Positions 24,618 through 31,484 of a DNA stretch of 64,000 nucleotides are shown piece by piece. The notes beneath the pieces are model-generated. The model searched no databases. It saw nothing but the letters and a program-made list of their open reading frames with translations, and was not told the origin of the DNA. This stretch comes from Hephaestia sp. MAHUQ-44. Lineage in GTDB: Bacteria > Pseudomonadota > Alphaproteobacteria > Sphingomonadales > Sphingomonadaceae. The DNA lies in the NCBI RefSeq assembly GCF_023806085.1, contig NZ_JAMSLX010000009.1:62001-126000 (forward strand), in the 5' to 3' direction. A program made the translations under genes and the position numbers. Position 1 is the stretch's first letter. Every line of letters starts with the position of its first letter.

Positions 24618-25256
24618 TGCGCTTCTGCACCGACGCCGATATCGCGCTGATCGGCCGTCTTGCCGACGCCGGGAAGCGCGCGGTCAAGGTCGTGCGCGTT
24701 GATGTGCCGCAGACCTGCGCGGCGGGCTTCTCGCATCGCCTGCTGATCCTTCCGTGCTCAGCGACCAAGCGGCATGACCCCGGCTGGATGCCGGCGTGGG
24801 CGCGGTATGACGGGCCGCTCTGGCAGACGTGGCGCACGGTCGATCCCGAGCGGCGGCTGGCGCGTCGGCTTCCTCTCAGCGCGCTACGGCTTCCGCACCG
24901 CCGACAGCCCGATCGAGGACTATGATGCGCGGCTGACCCCCGATCTCGCCGAGCGGATGATCGCCGGCGGCATGACGACGCGGTGGCCCCGGCCGCCCTC
25001 GCCGAACAAGCCCGACAATTACGGCTCGCATCCCGGCTGCGAGATCGCATCGCTCGCGTATCACGGGACACGGCCCTTCACTCATGTCGCGCTGGTTGGC
25101 GGCGGGCTCTACCTGAAGGTAATGCGCGCCTTCCTCGACGGCTTTCGCGAGATGCGCTGCGTCACCCCCGACGCCGAGATCACCGAGATTAACGCCGGGA
25201 TCGGCGTGATGCGGCAGCGCCTGCGCGCGTGGCTCGAACAGGGGCCGGGGCAGTGA
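24616..25256 (+). pseudogene. DUF6884-like gene with a frameshift
   Basis: The N-terminal half reads MRFCTDADIALIGRLADAGK, SHRLLILPCSATKRHDPGWM and YDGPLWQTWRTVDPE. Near 24860-24870 the frame changes to FLSARYGFRTADSPIEDYDA, LAERMIAGGMTTRWPRPPS and VALVGGGLYLKVMRAFLDGF. PCSATK and ARYG motifs suggest the DUF6884-type family, with function unknown. The start overlaps the previous stop (TGATG) and the end overlaps the next start (GTGA), so the operon layout is otherwise intact. Confidence 0.6.
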
Positions 25257-25570
25257 CCGGCCCCTTCCCGTCCGGCCATAATGGCGGACCGCCGCTCGTC
25301 GATGACGAGGGGCCGCCGGTACCGCGTTACTGCAAATATTGCCGCCATTGGTCGCCGCCGTCCGATGGGGAGGTCCAGGCGTATGAATCGTTCCGGCTCG
25401 GCCTGTCGCGTCGTCGGGCGAAGCGGCCGAGCGGCACGTGCGGTTGCGTGCTGTTGCAGCCGGGCAAGCCGATCGCCTTCGCGGCCACGGTCGACACGTT
25501 CGGCTGCCTCAATTTCTCCGCCAAGCCGCCGTCGCCGGTTCAGCGCGGGCGCAGTTTCGTCAGTCTATGA
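25253..25570 (+). CDS. Hypothetical cysteine-rich protein, C terminus probably shifted
   Basis: A 105-residue product from the GTG at 25253, overlapping the preceding stop (GTGA). It has a Cys-rich centre (RYCKYCRHW, SGTCGCVLL, FGCLNF) that could bind zinc, and a Pro/Gly-rich N terminus. At the 3' end an adjacent frame continues SSVYEGDRVVWQGHEEDVPE to a stop at 25628, which looks like the true C terminus, so a one-base indel near 25550 is likely. Not a recognised family. Confidence 0.5.
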   Translation: MTGPFPSGHNGGPPLVDDEGPPVPRYCKYCRHWSPPSDGEVQAYESFRLGLSRRRAKRPSGTCGCVLLQPGKPIAFAATVDTFGCLNFSAKPPSPVQRGRSFVSL

Positions 25571-25637
25571 AGGCGATCGCGTCGTCTGGCAGGGGCATGA
25601 AGAGGATGTGCCCGAGGAATATCGATGAAGCCTGCAA

Positions 25638-25955
25638 TCAGGCCCCGTCGTCCTCGCGGAAGCGATCGAGCTGGTGCATGCGTTCATGCAAGATCGTGAC
25701 GATGCCGATCCTTCCGTCACCCATCTGTCGCCAATAGATATAATGGTGCTGGTAGCGACAATAATAGCCGCTGACCCCGAACGCAGCCGAGATCGCGCGC
25801 GAGACGATGTCGCGGCGCGCGATCCGCCCGAAACAGGCGAACAGCCCGCGGATATAGGTTTCGGCCTGATCCTGTGCCCAGGTATCGCGGGTATGGAATA
25901 TCTCGTCGAGCCGCTGGCTGGCGGCCGGGGAAACCCGGAATGCCGCCATAGTCAA
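25638..25955 (-). CDS. parE: RelE/ParE-family toxin
   Basis: A 105-residue RelE/ParE-superfamily toxin: AFRVSPAASQRLDEIFHTRD, IARRDIVSRAISAAFGVSGY and YYCRYQHHYIYWRQMGDGRI then VTILHERMHQLDR. ParE toxins poison DNA gyrase; RelE types cleave mRNA, and sequence reading alone cannot separate them. Its start overlaps the ParD stop by 4 bases. It stabilises the element (inference from the element context). Confidence 0.85.
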   Translation of the reverse strand: MTMAAFRVSPAASQRLDEIFHTRDTWAQDQAETYIRGLFACFGRIARRDIVSRAISAAFGVSGYYCRYQHHYIYWRQMGDGRIGIVTILHERMHQLDRFREDDGA

Positions 25956-26209
25956 GGCCGGCTGTTACGCGCGATCACACCATCGGCGTCGAGCGTCGCA
26001 TAGCTTGCCTCGGGCTCGGCAAACGCCTGGGTCAGCTCCGCCTTCAGCCGCTCGAACGTCGCCGCCTCGCTACGCTCCCTGTCGCGACGGATCAGGTCGC
26101 GGACATATTCGCTGACATTCTCGTAGGCGCCATCGTCGCCGACATGCGCCGCGACGAAATCGCTCAGCACCCCGCTGATCCGGACATTCAACGTCATCGG
26201 CTTGTTCAC
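25952..26209 (-). CDS. parD: ParD-like ribbon-helix-helix antitoxin
   Basis: An 85-residue antitoxin: N-terminal MNKPMTLNVRISGVLSDFVA forms the DNA-binding strand, followed by YENVSEYVRDLIRRDRERSE and a C-terminal toxin-binding helix. It precedes the toxin gene as usual. The AT-rich upstream sequence at 26222-26245 is the likely promoter and autoregulatory site. Confidence 0.85.
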   Translation of the reverse strand: MNKPMTLNVRISGVLSDFVAAHVGDDGAYENVSEYVRDLIRRDRERSEAATFERLKAELTQAFAEPEASYATLDADGVIARNSRP

Positions 26210-26290
26210 GGCTCATCACCTTTCTGTCCTTATATTATGGAATATTGTGGACAAGACAAGGTTGGGCCGGTGTTCGGCGCCGGTGTAGGC

Positions 26291-26488
26291 CTAGGCGGCG
26301 CTCCCCGCCTTGTCGATCAGCTTCTGGACAGCGCCGATCGGCGTGTCGTCGATCGGGCGGACCGTCACGCCGCAGCCGGGACAGTCGACGGTTCGCTCAA
26401 GGCGCAGCGTGCGATAGCGGACGCTGAATTCGCGACCGCATCGCGGGCATTGCGCCTGTGCGAGGATATCGTCGAGATCGTCGCCCAT
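26291..26488 (-). CDS. Small zinc-ribbon protein
   Basis: A 65-residue protein with two Cys pairs (AQCPRCGREF and VDCPGCGVTVRP), a typical zinc ribbon, followed by a short helical tail. The ATG at 26488 is chosen; the longer frame adds a Cys-bearing extension without a better ribosome site. Possibly nucleic-acid binding. No named family recognised. Confidence 0.6.
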   Translation of the reverse strand: MGDDLDDILAQAQCPRCGREFSVRYRTLRLERTVDCPGCGVTVRPIDDTPIGAVQKLIDKAGSAA

Positions 26489-26541
26489 ACCGGCCTGATA
26501 GCAGATCACGCCGCACCTGACGATGCGGCTCGACAACCGCG

Positions 26542-26730
26542 CTACAGCGGCAACCTGAGTTGGTTGACGTCAGGCACGGCCTCACGTTGCAGCTCCTCGA
26601 TAATCGTCGCCGCCAGCGTTTCCGCCGCACGCTCGCGCAGCCGCGCATCGGGCATCGTCAGCCCGACCCGCGCCCATCCCGGGGCGGCGAGCAAGATGGC
26701 GGAGAGTTCCTTTTGTTCGATTCGTTCCAT
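26542..26730 (-). CDS. Small hypothetical protein (DUF6771-like)
   Basis: A 62-residue protein: ELSAILLAAPGWARVGLTMP, then LRERAAETLAATIIEELQRE. The APGWARVGLT core recurs in small proteins of sphingomonad conjugative elements (DUF6771-type, recalled not searched). Followed 53 bases later by the zinc-ribbon gene, likely the same transcript. Confidence 0.55.
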   Translation of the reverse strand: MERIEQKELSAILLAAPGWARVGLTMPDARLRERAAETLAATIIEELQREAVPDVNQLRLPL

Positions 26731-26921
26731 ATCCCCTTTGAGAACAAAGATCGAACATCATGGCAAGCCGGTTCGTGTGGGAAAGCCGCTTCTTTGCGAC
26801 GAACCGCACCGCGTCGCGCGGGCCGCCGGGGGCCGCCCGCCAGAGGAAAAGGAAGGCCGGGGCTTCATGACGGGCTTGGAGCCGGGAGAGAGTCTCGCGG
26901 TGGCCTGTCTGGAGAACACCA

Positions 26922-29063
26922 ATGGCCAAAGCGCCCCAGAAGATCGTCCTCAGCGGTTCGAGGGACATTCCCTTCGACCGGCTGATCCTGTCCCAATCCA
27001 ACGTCCGGCGGGTGAAGGCCGGCGTCTCGATCGGCGAGCTGGCGGACGACATCGTCCGCCGCACGCTGCTTCAGAGCCTGAACGTCCGGCCCATCCTCGA
27101 TGACGAAGGTCAGGAAACCGACCGATTCGAGGTACCCGCGGGCGGGCGACGGTTCCGCGCGCTCGAACTGCTGGTGAAGCAGAAGCGGCTCGCCAAGAAC
27201 GCGCCGATCCCCTGCGTGGTCAAAGCCGCCAACGACGATGTCTCGGCCGAGGAAGACAGCTTCGCCGAGAACACCTTCCGCGAGCAGCTTCACCCGCTCG
27301 ATCAGTTCCGCGCCATGCAGGCGATGATCGACAAGAACGAAGACGTCGAGTCGATCGCGGCGCATTTCCTCGTCACCCCGGCGGTGGTCAACCAGCGGCT
27401 GCGGCTGGCCAAGGTATCGCCGAAACTCCTCGACATCTATGCCGACGACGGCATGACGCTCGAGCAGCTCATGGCGTTCTCGGTCTCGGACGACCACAAG
27501 CGCCAGGAGCAAGTGTGGGAATTGCTCGCCCACAGCTACAACAAGTCGGCGCAGTTCATCCGTGACAAGCTGACCGAGGACGCCGTCCGCGTCGCCGACA
27601 AGCGCGTCCGCTTCGTCGGTATCGAGGCCTATCTCGCCGCCGGCGGCCGCGAGGCGATGCGCGATCTGTTTCAGCCCGACGATGGCGGCTGGCTCACCGA
27701 TCCGGCGTTGCTCGACCGCCTCGTCACCGAGAAGCTCCAGGCCAAAGGCGAGACAATCGGCGCGGAAGGATGGAAATGGGTGGCGACCGCCGTCGATATG
27801 CCCTGGGGCGTCACCAACGGCATGCGCGAACTCGAAGGCGTCGAGACTCCGATGACGCCGGAAGAACGGGATACCCTGGAACGGCTCCAGGGCGAGGCTG
27901 ATGCGCTCGAAGGCGAATGGATGGACGCCGCCGAAATTCCCGAAGAGGTTCATGCACGGCTTGTCGCGCTAGACGAAGAAATCGGTGCGCTGGTCGATCG
28001 ACCGATGACCTTCGCCCGGGAAGATATGGCCCGTGCCGGCGTGGTCGTCTCGATCGACGCCGACGGCTCGCTGTGCATCGACCGCGGCTATGTGCGCCCC
28101 GAGGACGAGCCGGTCGCTCAAGCCGACGAGGAACAGGACGTCGACGCCGCGCCCGGCCAGCGTGCCGAACCGGACGACCAGGACGCTGGCTCGGCGACCA
28201 CGGTCGTTCCGCTCGGCAAGTCGTCCGATGAAGAGGATGACGCCGACGAGGAAGTCGTCAAGCCGCTCAGCGATCGGCTGGTGGCGGAACTGACGGCGTG
28301 GCGGACGCTCGCGCTTCAGGACGTCTTCGCCCAGAGTCCTACGACTGCGTTCGCCGCCGTGCTGCACGCCTTCGTGCTCGCGAGCTTCTACTTCGCGTCG
28401 AGCGAATCGTGCCTTCAGATCTCGCTCAACAAACCGTCTTTCGGCTTCTCCCCGACGGGCCTGCGCGACAGCGCCCCGGCGAAGGCGATCGCCGAGCGGC
28501 ACAAGCGCTGGGCCGATCGCCTGCCCGATTCCGAAAAGGAATTGTGGGACGCGCTGCTCCAGCTCGATGCCGCCGAGCAGGCCGCGCTGTTCGCGCATTG
28601 CGCCTCGCTCACGGTCAACGCGCAGCAGGAGGTTGTCGGCAAATACGGCACGGGTCGCGTCTCGAAGCACATGATCGAGCGTCGCATCGCGCATAGCGAC
28701 ATCCTCGCGCGGGCGGTCGGGCTCGATCTGGTCGGCGCGGGCTGGCGGCCGACGGTCGCGGGCTATTTCTCCTCGATCACCAAGCCGCGCATCCTCGCGG
28801 ACGTGGCCGAGGCGAAGGGCGCGCGGTTCGCCGAGATGATCGACCATCTCAAGAAAGGCGACATGGCACGCGAGGCCGAGCGCCTACTCGAAGACGCGGG
28901 CTGGCTTCCCGAGCCGATGCGGATGCCGGACATTGCCGATGCCTTCTCGGCCGCGGACGCGGTCGAGGAGGAGGAAGCGGCCCCGCTCCCGGCGTTCCTC
29001 GACGACGACGCCACCCCTGAGGTTGGCAACGACGACGGCGAGCCGATCGCCACCGCGGCCTGA
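26922..29063 (+). CDS. ParB/RepB/Spo0J-family protein, large accessory form
   Basis: A 713-residue protein. The N-terminal ParB nuclease-like domain (residues about 15-120) has PFDRLILSQSNVRRVK, EVPAGGRRFRALELLVKQKR and FAENTFREQLHPLDQFRAMQ. A helix-turn-helix (IAAHFLVTPAVVNQRLRLAK) lies near residue 150. Residues 390-445 are an acidic, disordered linker. The C-terminal third is conserved but of unknown role. No ParA partner is in the window. Large ParB-like proteins of this type belong to conjugative elements and may act in maintenance or regulation rather than classical segregation. Confidence 0.88.
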   Translation: MAKAPQKIVLSGSRDIPFDRLILSQSNVRRVKAGVSIGELADDIVRRTLLQSLNVRPILDDEGQETDRFEVPAGGRRFRALELLVKQKRLAKNAPIPCVVKAANDDVSAEEDSFAENTFREQLHPLDQFRAMQAMIDKNEDVESIAAHFLVTPAVVNQRLRLAKVSPKLLDIYADDGMTLEQLMAFSVSDDHKRQEQVWELLAHSYNKSAQFIRDKLTEDAVRVADKRVRFVGIEAYLAAGGREAMRDLFQPDDGGWLTDPALLDRLVTEKLQAKGETIGAEGWKWVATAVDMPWGVTNGMRELEGVETPMTPEERDTLERLQGEADALEGEWMDAAEIPEEVHARLVALDEEIGALVDRPMTFAREDMARAGVVVSIDADGSLCIDRGYVRPEDEPVAQADEEQDVDAAPGQRAEPDDQDAGSATTVVPLGKSSDEEDDADEEVVKPLSDRLVAELTAWRTLALQDVFAQSPTTAFAAVLHAFVLASFYFASSESCLQISLNKPSFGFSPTGLRDSAPAKAIAERHKRWADRLPDSEKELWDALLQLDAAEQAALFAHCASLTVNAQQEVVGKYGTGRVSKHMIERRIAHSDILARAVGLDLVGAGWRPTVAGYFSSITKPRILADVAEAKGARFAEMIDHLKKGDMAREAERLLEDAGWLPEPMRMPDIADAFSAADAVEEEEAAPLPAFLDDDATPEVGNDDGEPIATAA

Positions 29064-29069
29064 TGTCCA

Positions 29070-29095
29070 GACGGGGCGGCTTCGGTCGCCCCGTC
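29070..29095 (+). terminator. Strong hairpin after the parB-like gene
   Basis: GACGGGGCG pairs perfectly with CGCCCCGTC around a GCTTCGGT loop; the following bases are pyrimidine-rich (CTTCCTATTCC) without a true T run. Probable terminator or mRNA-stabilising hairpin. Confidence 0.6.
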
Positions 29096-29124
29096 CTTCC
29101 TATTCCCTCATCAGGAGATTGATC

Positions 29125-29547
29125 GTGAATCCTTCCCAAATTCTGTTCGCCACGGCCGACGAGCTGGCGCCGCTGCTCCTTGCCGCCCTTCAGCGCCTCG
29201 GCGAACTCGGTCGCGACGGCGCCGTCGCGCTGGCCCGGATCGTCGACGATGGCGATGCCGATTTCGACGAAGCGGCCGAATGGATCGCGACGATCGCCGA
29301 TGGCGGCCTGCGAGAATGACGCGACGCCGCCACCGGCATCTATGAAGCCGAGGTCCGCCGGACCATCACAGCGATCGCGCAAGCTGATCTTCCCGCCGGA
29401 TCCGATGCGTCGAGCGTCACCGACGAGGATATTCGGGCCGCCTGCCTGCAAACGGTCGAGGCGACCGACCTCGCCGTGCAGCACGGAGCCATCGCCGCTG
29501 TGGCGGCACGGGCTGCCATCGCGATCGCGCGACACCGCAACGCCTGA
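29125..29547 (+). pseudogene. Small hypothetical gene split by an in-frame TGA
   Basis: From the GTG at 29125 (AGGAG upstream) the frame gives 64 residues, ILFATADELAPLLLAALQRL then GELGRDGAVALARIVDDGDA, and stops at TGA 29317-29319. The same frame then stays open, RDAATGIYEAEVRRTITAIA then VTDEDIRAACLQTVEATDLA, to a stop at 29547, with protein-like composition and no credible start of its own. Most simply this is one 140-residue gene with a CGA-to-TGA nonsense change; the first 64 residues may still be made. Not a recognised family. Confidence 0.5.
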
Positions 29548-29567
29548 ACCTTTCTCCTCATCCATCC

Positions 29568-29601
29568 CGCGAAAGCCCGGCCGTCGTGCCGGGCTTTCGC
29601 G
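29568..29601 (+). terminator. Rho-independent-type terminator
   Basis: CGCGAAAGCCCGG at 29568-29580 is exactly complementary to CCGGGCTTTCGCG at 29589-29601 (13 bp, 8-base loop), followed by TTT. It lies in the gap before the next gene and may act in both directions. Confidence 0.65.
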
Positions 29602-29618
29602 TTTCAAGGACTTGAAAC

Positions 29619-30095
29619 ATGCTTGCTCAAGACATCTACGATACCGCGCCACTAGGCAGCGTGATCCGTTATTCTAATGGCGAACCGCGTCCGCCAGAGC
29701 GCTTCACCCGCAAGCTCAAGGCGTGGAACAACGACAATGGCATCGGCCGCCTCGTGGAACGCACCGCCGAAGAGGTCCGTCCGACATACCTATCCCCTGC
29801 GGGCTTCTGTCTCCATCTGGGCAATTATGGCAGCCAGGGCATCATCGCGATCGTCGTGCGCCGCCATTATTCGGTCGAGAGCGCGCTTCATTTCGAGATC
29901 GCCGAGACGCCGAAGGCCGGCATGGTCCGTGTGCTCACCAGCCACGCCGGGCGCGACGAGCTACGTTTCCTCGCGCCCGACATGACCTCGGCGCAAGACT
30001 GGCTTGATCGCAACCGCTACGCCGATGCCCGGTTCGAGGTCGTGAACGATCCCGACCCGGTCGTGTTGCCCTCTCGTCTGGGGAGGGCGGCGTGA
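29619..30095 (+). CDS. Hypothetical conserved protein of the conjugative element
   Basis: A 158-residue protein: GSVIRYSNGEPRPPERFTRK, GFCLHLGNYGSQGIIAIVVR and DELRFLAPDMTSAQDWLDRN. No signal peptide or membrane segment. The family is unnamed to me. The stop overlaps the next start (GTGA), so it is the first gene of a small operon. Confidence 0.65.
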   Translation: MLAQDIYDTAPLGSVIRYSNGEPRPPERFTRKLKAWNNDNGIGRLVERTAEEVRPTYLSPAGFCLHLGNYGSQGIIAIVVRRHYSVESALHFEIAETPKAGMVRVLTSHAGRDELRFLAPDMTSAQDWLDRNRYADARFEVVNDPDPVVLPSRLGRAA

Positions 30096-30940
30096 CGGTC
30101 CGGCGCCATTTCGTGCATGTCTATACGACCATCCGGATCAAGGTCGCGGTTGATGCCGAAGATCATCGCGCCGCGATGCAGGCAGCCGATGCGGTCGTGT
30201 TCGCCGACAGACATGCCGTAGAGTTGAGTCCCGTCCATACGGCGGTCATCGACGCCGATTATGCCGAGGAGGTCACCGAATATCTGGTCGATGAGGCCGA
30301 TGACCCGGACTTCGCTCGCTCACGTAACTATGGTCCCGATTTCATGCCCGCCCGTGTCTCCAGCGACAGGAGGGCGGCATGGGCGCGGTTCTTGTCCATT
30401 ATGGCAGGACCGCCGGGAACTTGCTCGCGGCCCGGGTCGGCGACTTGGGCTATATCGCCATACCGGCGGGGGACGGGCTTCGCCTCGCGTCGGGCTGGCG
30501 CCTCTCCAAACCAATCGGCGAATGGACTGCAGCCGATGTTTTCGGCAGCGAAGGAACGGTCGCCGACGAGGCCGGCTTCCGCGCGCATGTTGAGGCCGTC
30601 GCGGTCCATCTTGCCCAGCGCGCCGCGTTCGGACGTCGGGAGAAGCGGATGCCGATCTCGACGCCCTGGGGCATGTCGCAGGGCGCGACGATCTATGCGG
30701 AGGGCGTCATCTTCCACTCGACCGCTTCGCACGGCGGGTTCAAGCTCGACCGGGCCCGCAATGCCGCTCTGCATCCTGCGCTTCGGATCAAGGGCGGGTG
30801 GTATGAAGAGGATTGCGACTGGGCGCGTGTCGCCGCGGGCTATCCCGACCTGTTTACCGACCGGGAGAAGGCGCAGGCCGATCGCACTTTACGCGACTGG
30901 GAACCGGACGCCTGGGAGGCTGTCCATGGTCGCCCCCTGA
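30092..30940 (+). CDS. Hypothetical protein; only the first ~95 residues look real
   Basis: The GTG at 30092 overlaps the previous stop. Residues 1-90 are protein-like: HFVHVYTTIRIKVAVDAEDH, AADAVVFADRHAVELSPVHT and EEVTEYLVDEADDPDF, a beta-rich N terminus and acidic C part. Beyond about position 30380 the frame runs 560 bases through the next gene, in an Arg/Ser/Pro-rich composition typical of an antisense or shifted shadow. The native stop was probably near 30370-30385 and has been lost by a small indel. Family unknown. Confidence 0.4.
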   Translation: MTVRRHFVHVYTTIRIKVAVDAEDHRAAMQAADAVVFADRHAVELSPVHTAVIDADYAEEVTEYLVDEADDPDFARSRNYGPDFMPARVSSDRRAAWARFLSIMAGPPGTCSRPGSATWAISPYRRGTGFASRRAGASPNQSANGLQPMFSAAKERSPTRPASARMLRPSRSILPSAPRSDVGRSGCRSRRPGACRRARRSMRRASSSTRPLRTAGSSSTGPAMPLCILRFGSRAGGMKRIATGRVSPRAIPTCLPTGRRRRPIALYATGNRTPGRLSMVAP

Positions 30941-31182
30941 CTGCGCAGGAATCACTCGCCCGCGATCGACAGGGCTTCAAGCGCGAGCATGCCGACGACT
31001 GGGTGGTGATCGCGGCTGCAAGATCCGACCGCCATCCCGGCTTCGTCGAGACGGTCGCGACCCTGGGAGGCCGCCGCGATCACGGCGAGCGACGACAATT
31101 TCTCGTTGCGAAGGATGAATATGTCATCGGCCGACACGGCTTCGTGATCGATCTCGAACGCCATTCGCGGCTCGCCGCCTGA
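30379..31182 (+). CDS. DUF7007-like domain protein of the conjugative element
   Basis: A 267-residue protein with a good AGGAGG site before the ATG. It contains RMPISTPWGMSQGATIYAEG then VIFHSTASHGGFKLDRARNA and YEEDCDWARVAAGYPDLFT, matching the PWG...SHGG pattern of DUF7007-type proteins (family name recalled). C-terminal half: DDWVVIAAARSDRHPGFVET. Function unknown; such genes recur between ParB and the methylase-helicase in sphingomonad elements. Confidence 0.65.
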   Translation: MGAVLVHYGRTAGNLLAARVGDLGYIAIPAGDGLRLASGWRLSKPIGEWTAADVFGSEGTVADEAGFRAHVEAVAVHLAQRAAFGRREKRMPISTPWGMSQGATIYAEGVIFHSTASHGGFKLDRARNAALHPALRIKGGWYEEDCDWARVAAGYPDLFTDREKAQADRTLRDWEPDAWEAVHGRPLTAQESLARDRQGFKREHADDWVVIAAARSDRHPGFVETVATLGGRRDHGERRQFLVAKDEYVIGRHGFVIDLERHSRLAA

Positions 31183-31186
31183 CCTC

Positions 31187-31217
31187 AGCCCGTTCCGCAC
31201 GTCGGGACGGGCTTTTT
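31187..31217 (+). terminator. Rho-independent terminator
   Basis: AGCCCGT at 31187-31193 pairs with ACGGGCT at 31207-31213, followed by five T residues. It directly follows the DUF7007-like gene. Confidence 0.8.
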
Positions 31218-31219
31218 CC

Positions 31220-31394
31220 ATGCCCGCCGACCAGAGGCCCTGATCATCCGGATCTCACGCCCGCACTTCGGCAGCACGAGGTCTGGCGCGACTATGCGCA
31301 TATGTCCGACGACTATGAGATCGTCAGCTACCTCGACTATGCGCGCTTGAAGGCTCTGGGCGTCGAGCAGGATCCAGATATCGGGCCCGGGTGA
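31220..31394 (+). pseudogene. Remnant of a small gene before the methylase-helicase
   Basis: After the terminator an ATG (31220) opens MPADQRP and stops, but an adjacent frame reads GPDHPDLTPALRQHEVWRDY then AHMSDDYEIVSYLDYARLKA to a TGA at 31392-31394. This acidic, protein-like stretch looks like a roughly 58-residue gene with one indel near the start. No family recognised. Confidence 0.35.
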
Positions 31395-31484
31395 GAGGGA
31401 GAGGGCTGGCCGGAAGGGGTGAGCCCGGCAGGAGCAGAGGGAGAGATCCGCGGGCTGGCCAACCCACCCTCCCGGAGACTCTCC

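Noticed and set aside
26865..27953. 362-codon minus-strand open frame opposite the parB-like gene
   Set aside because: Antisense shadow of the ParB N domain; no independent support.
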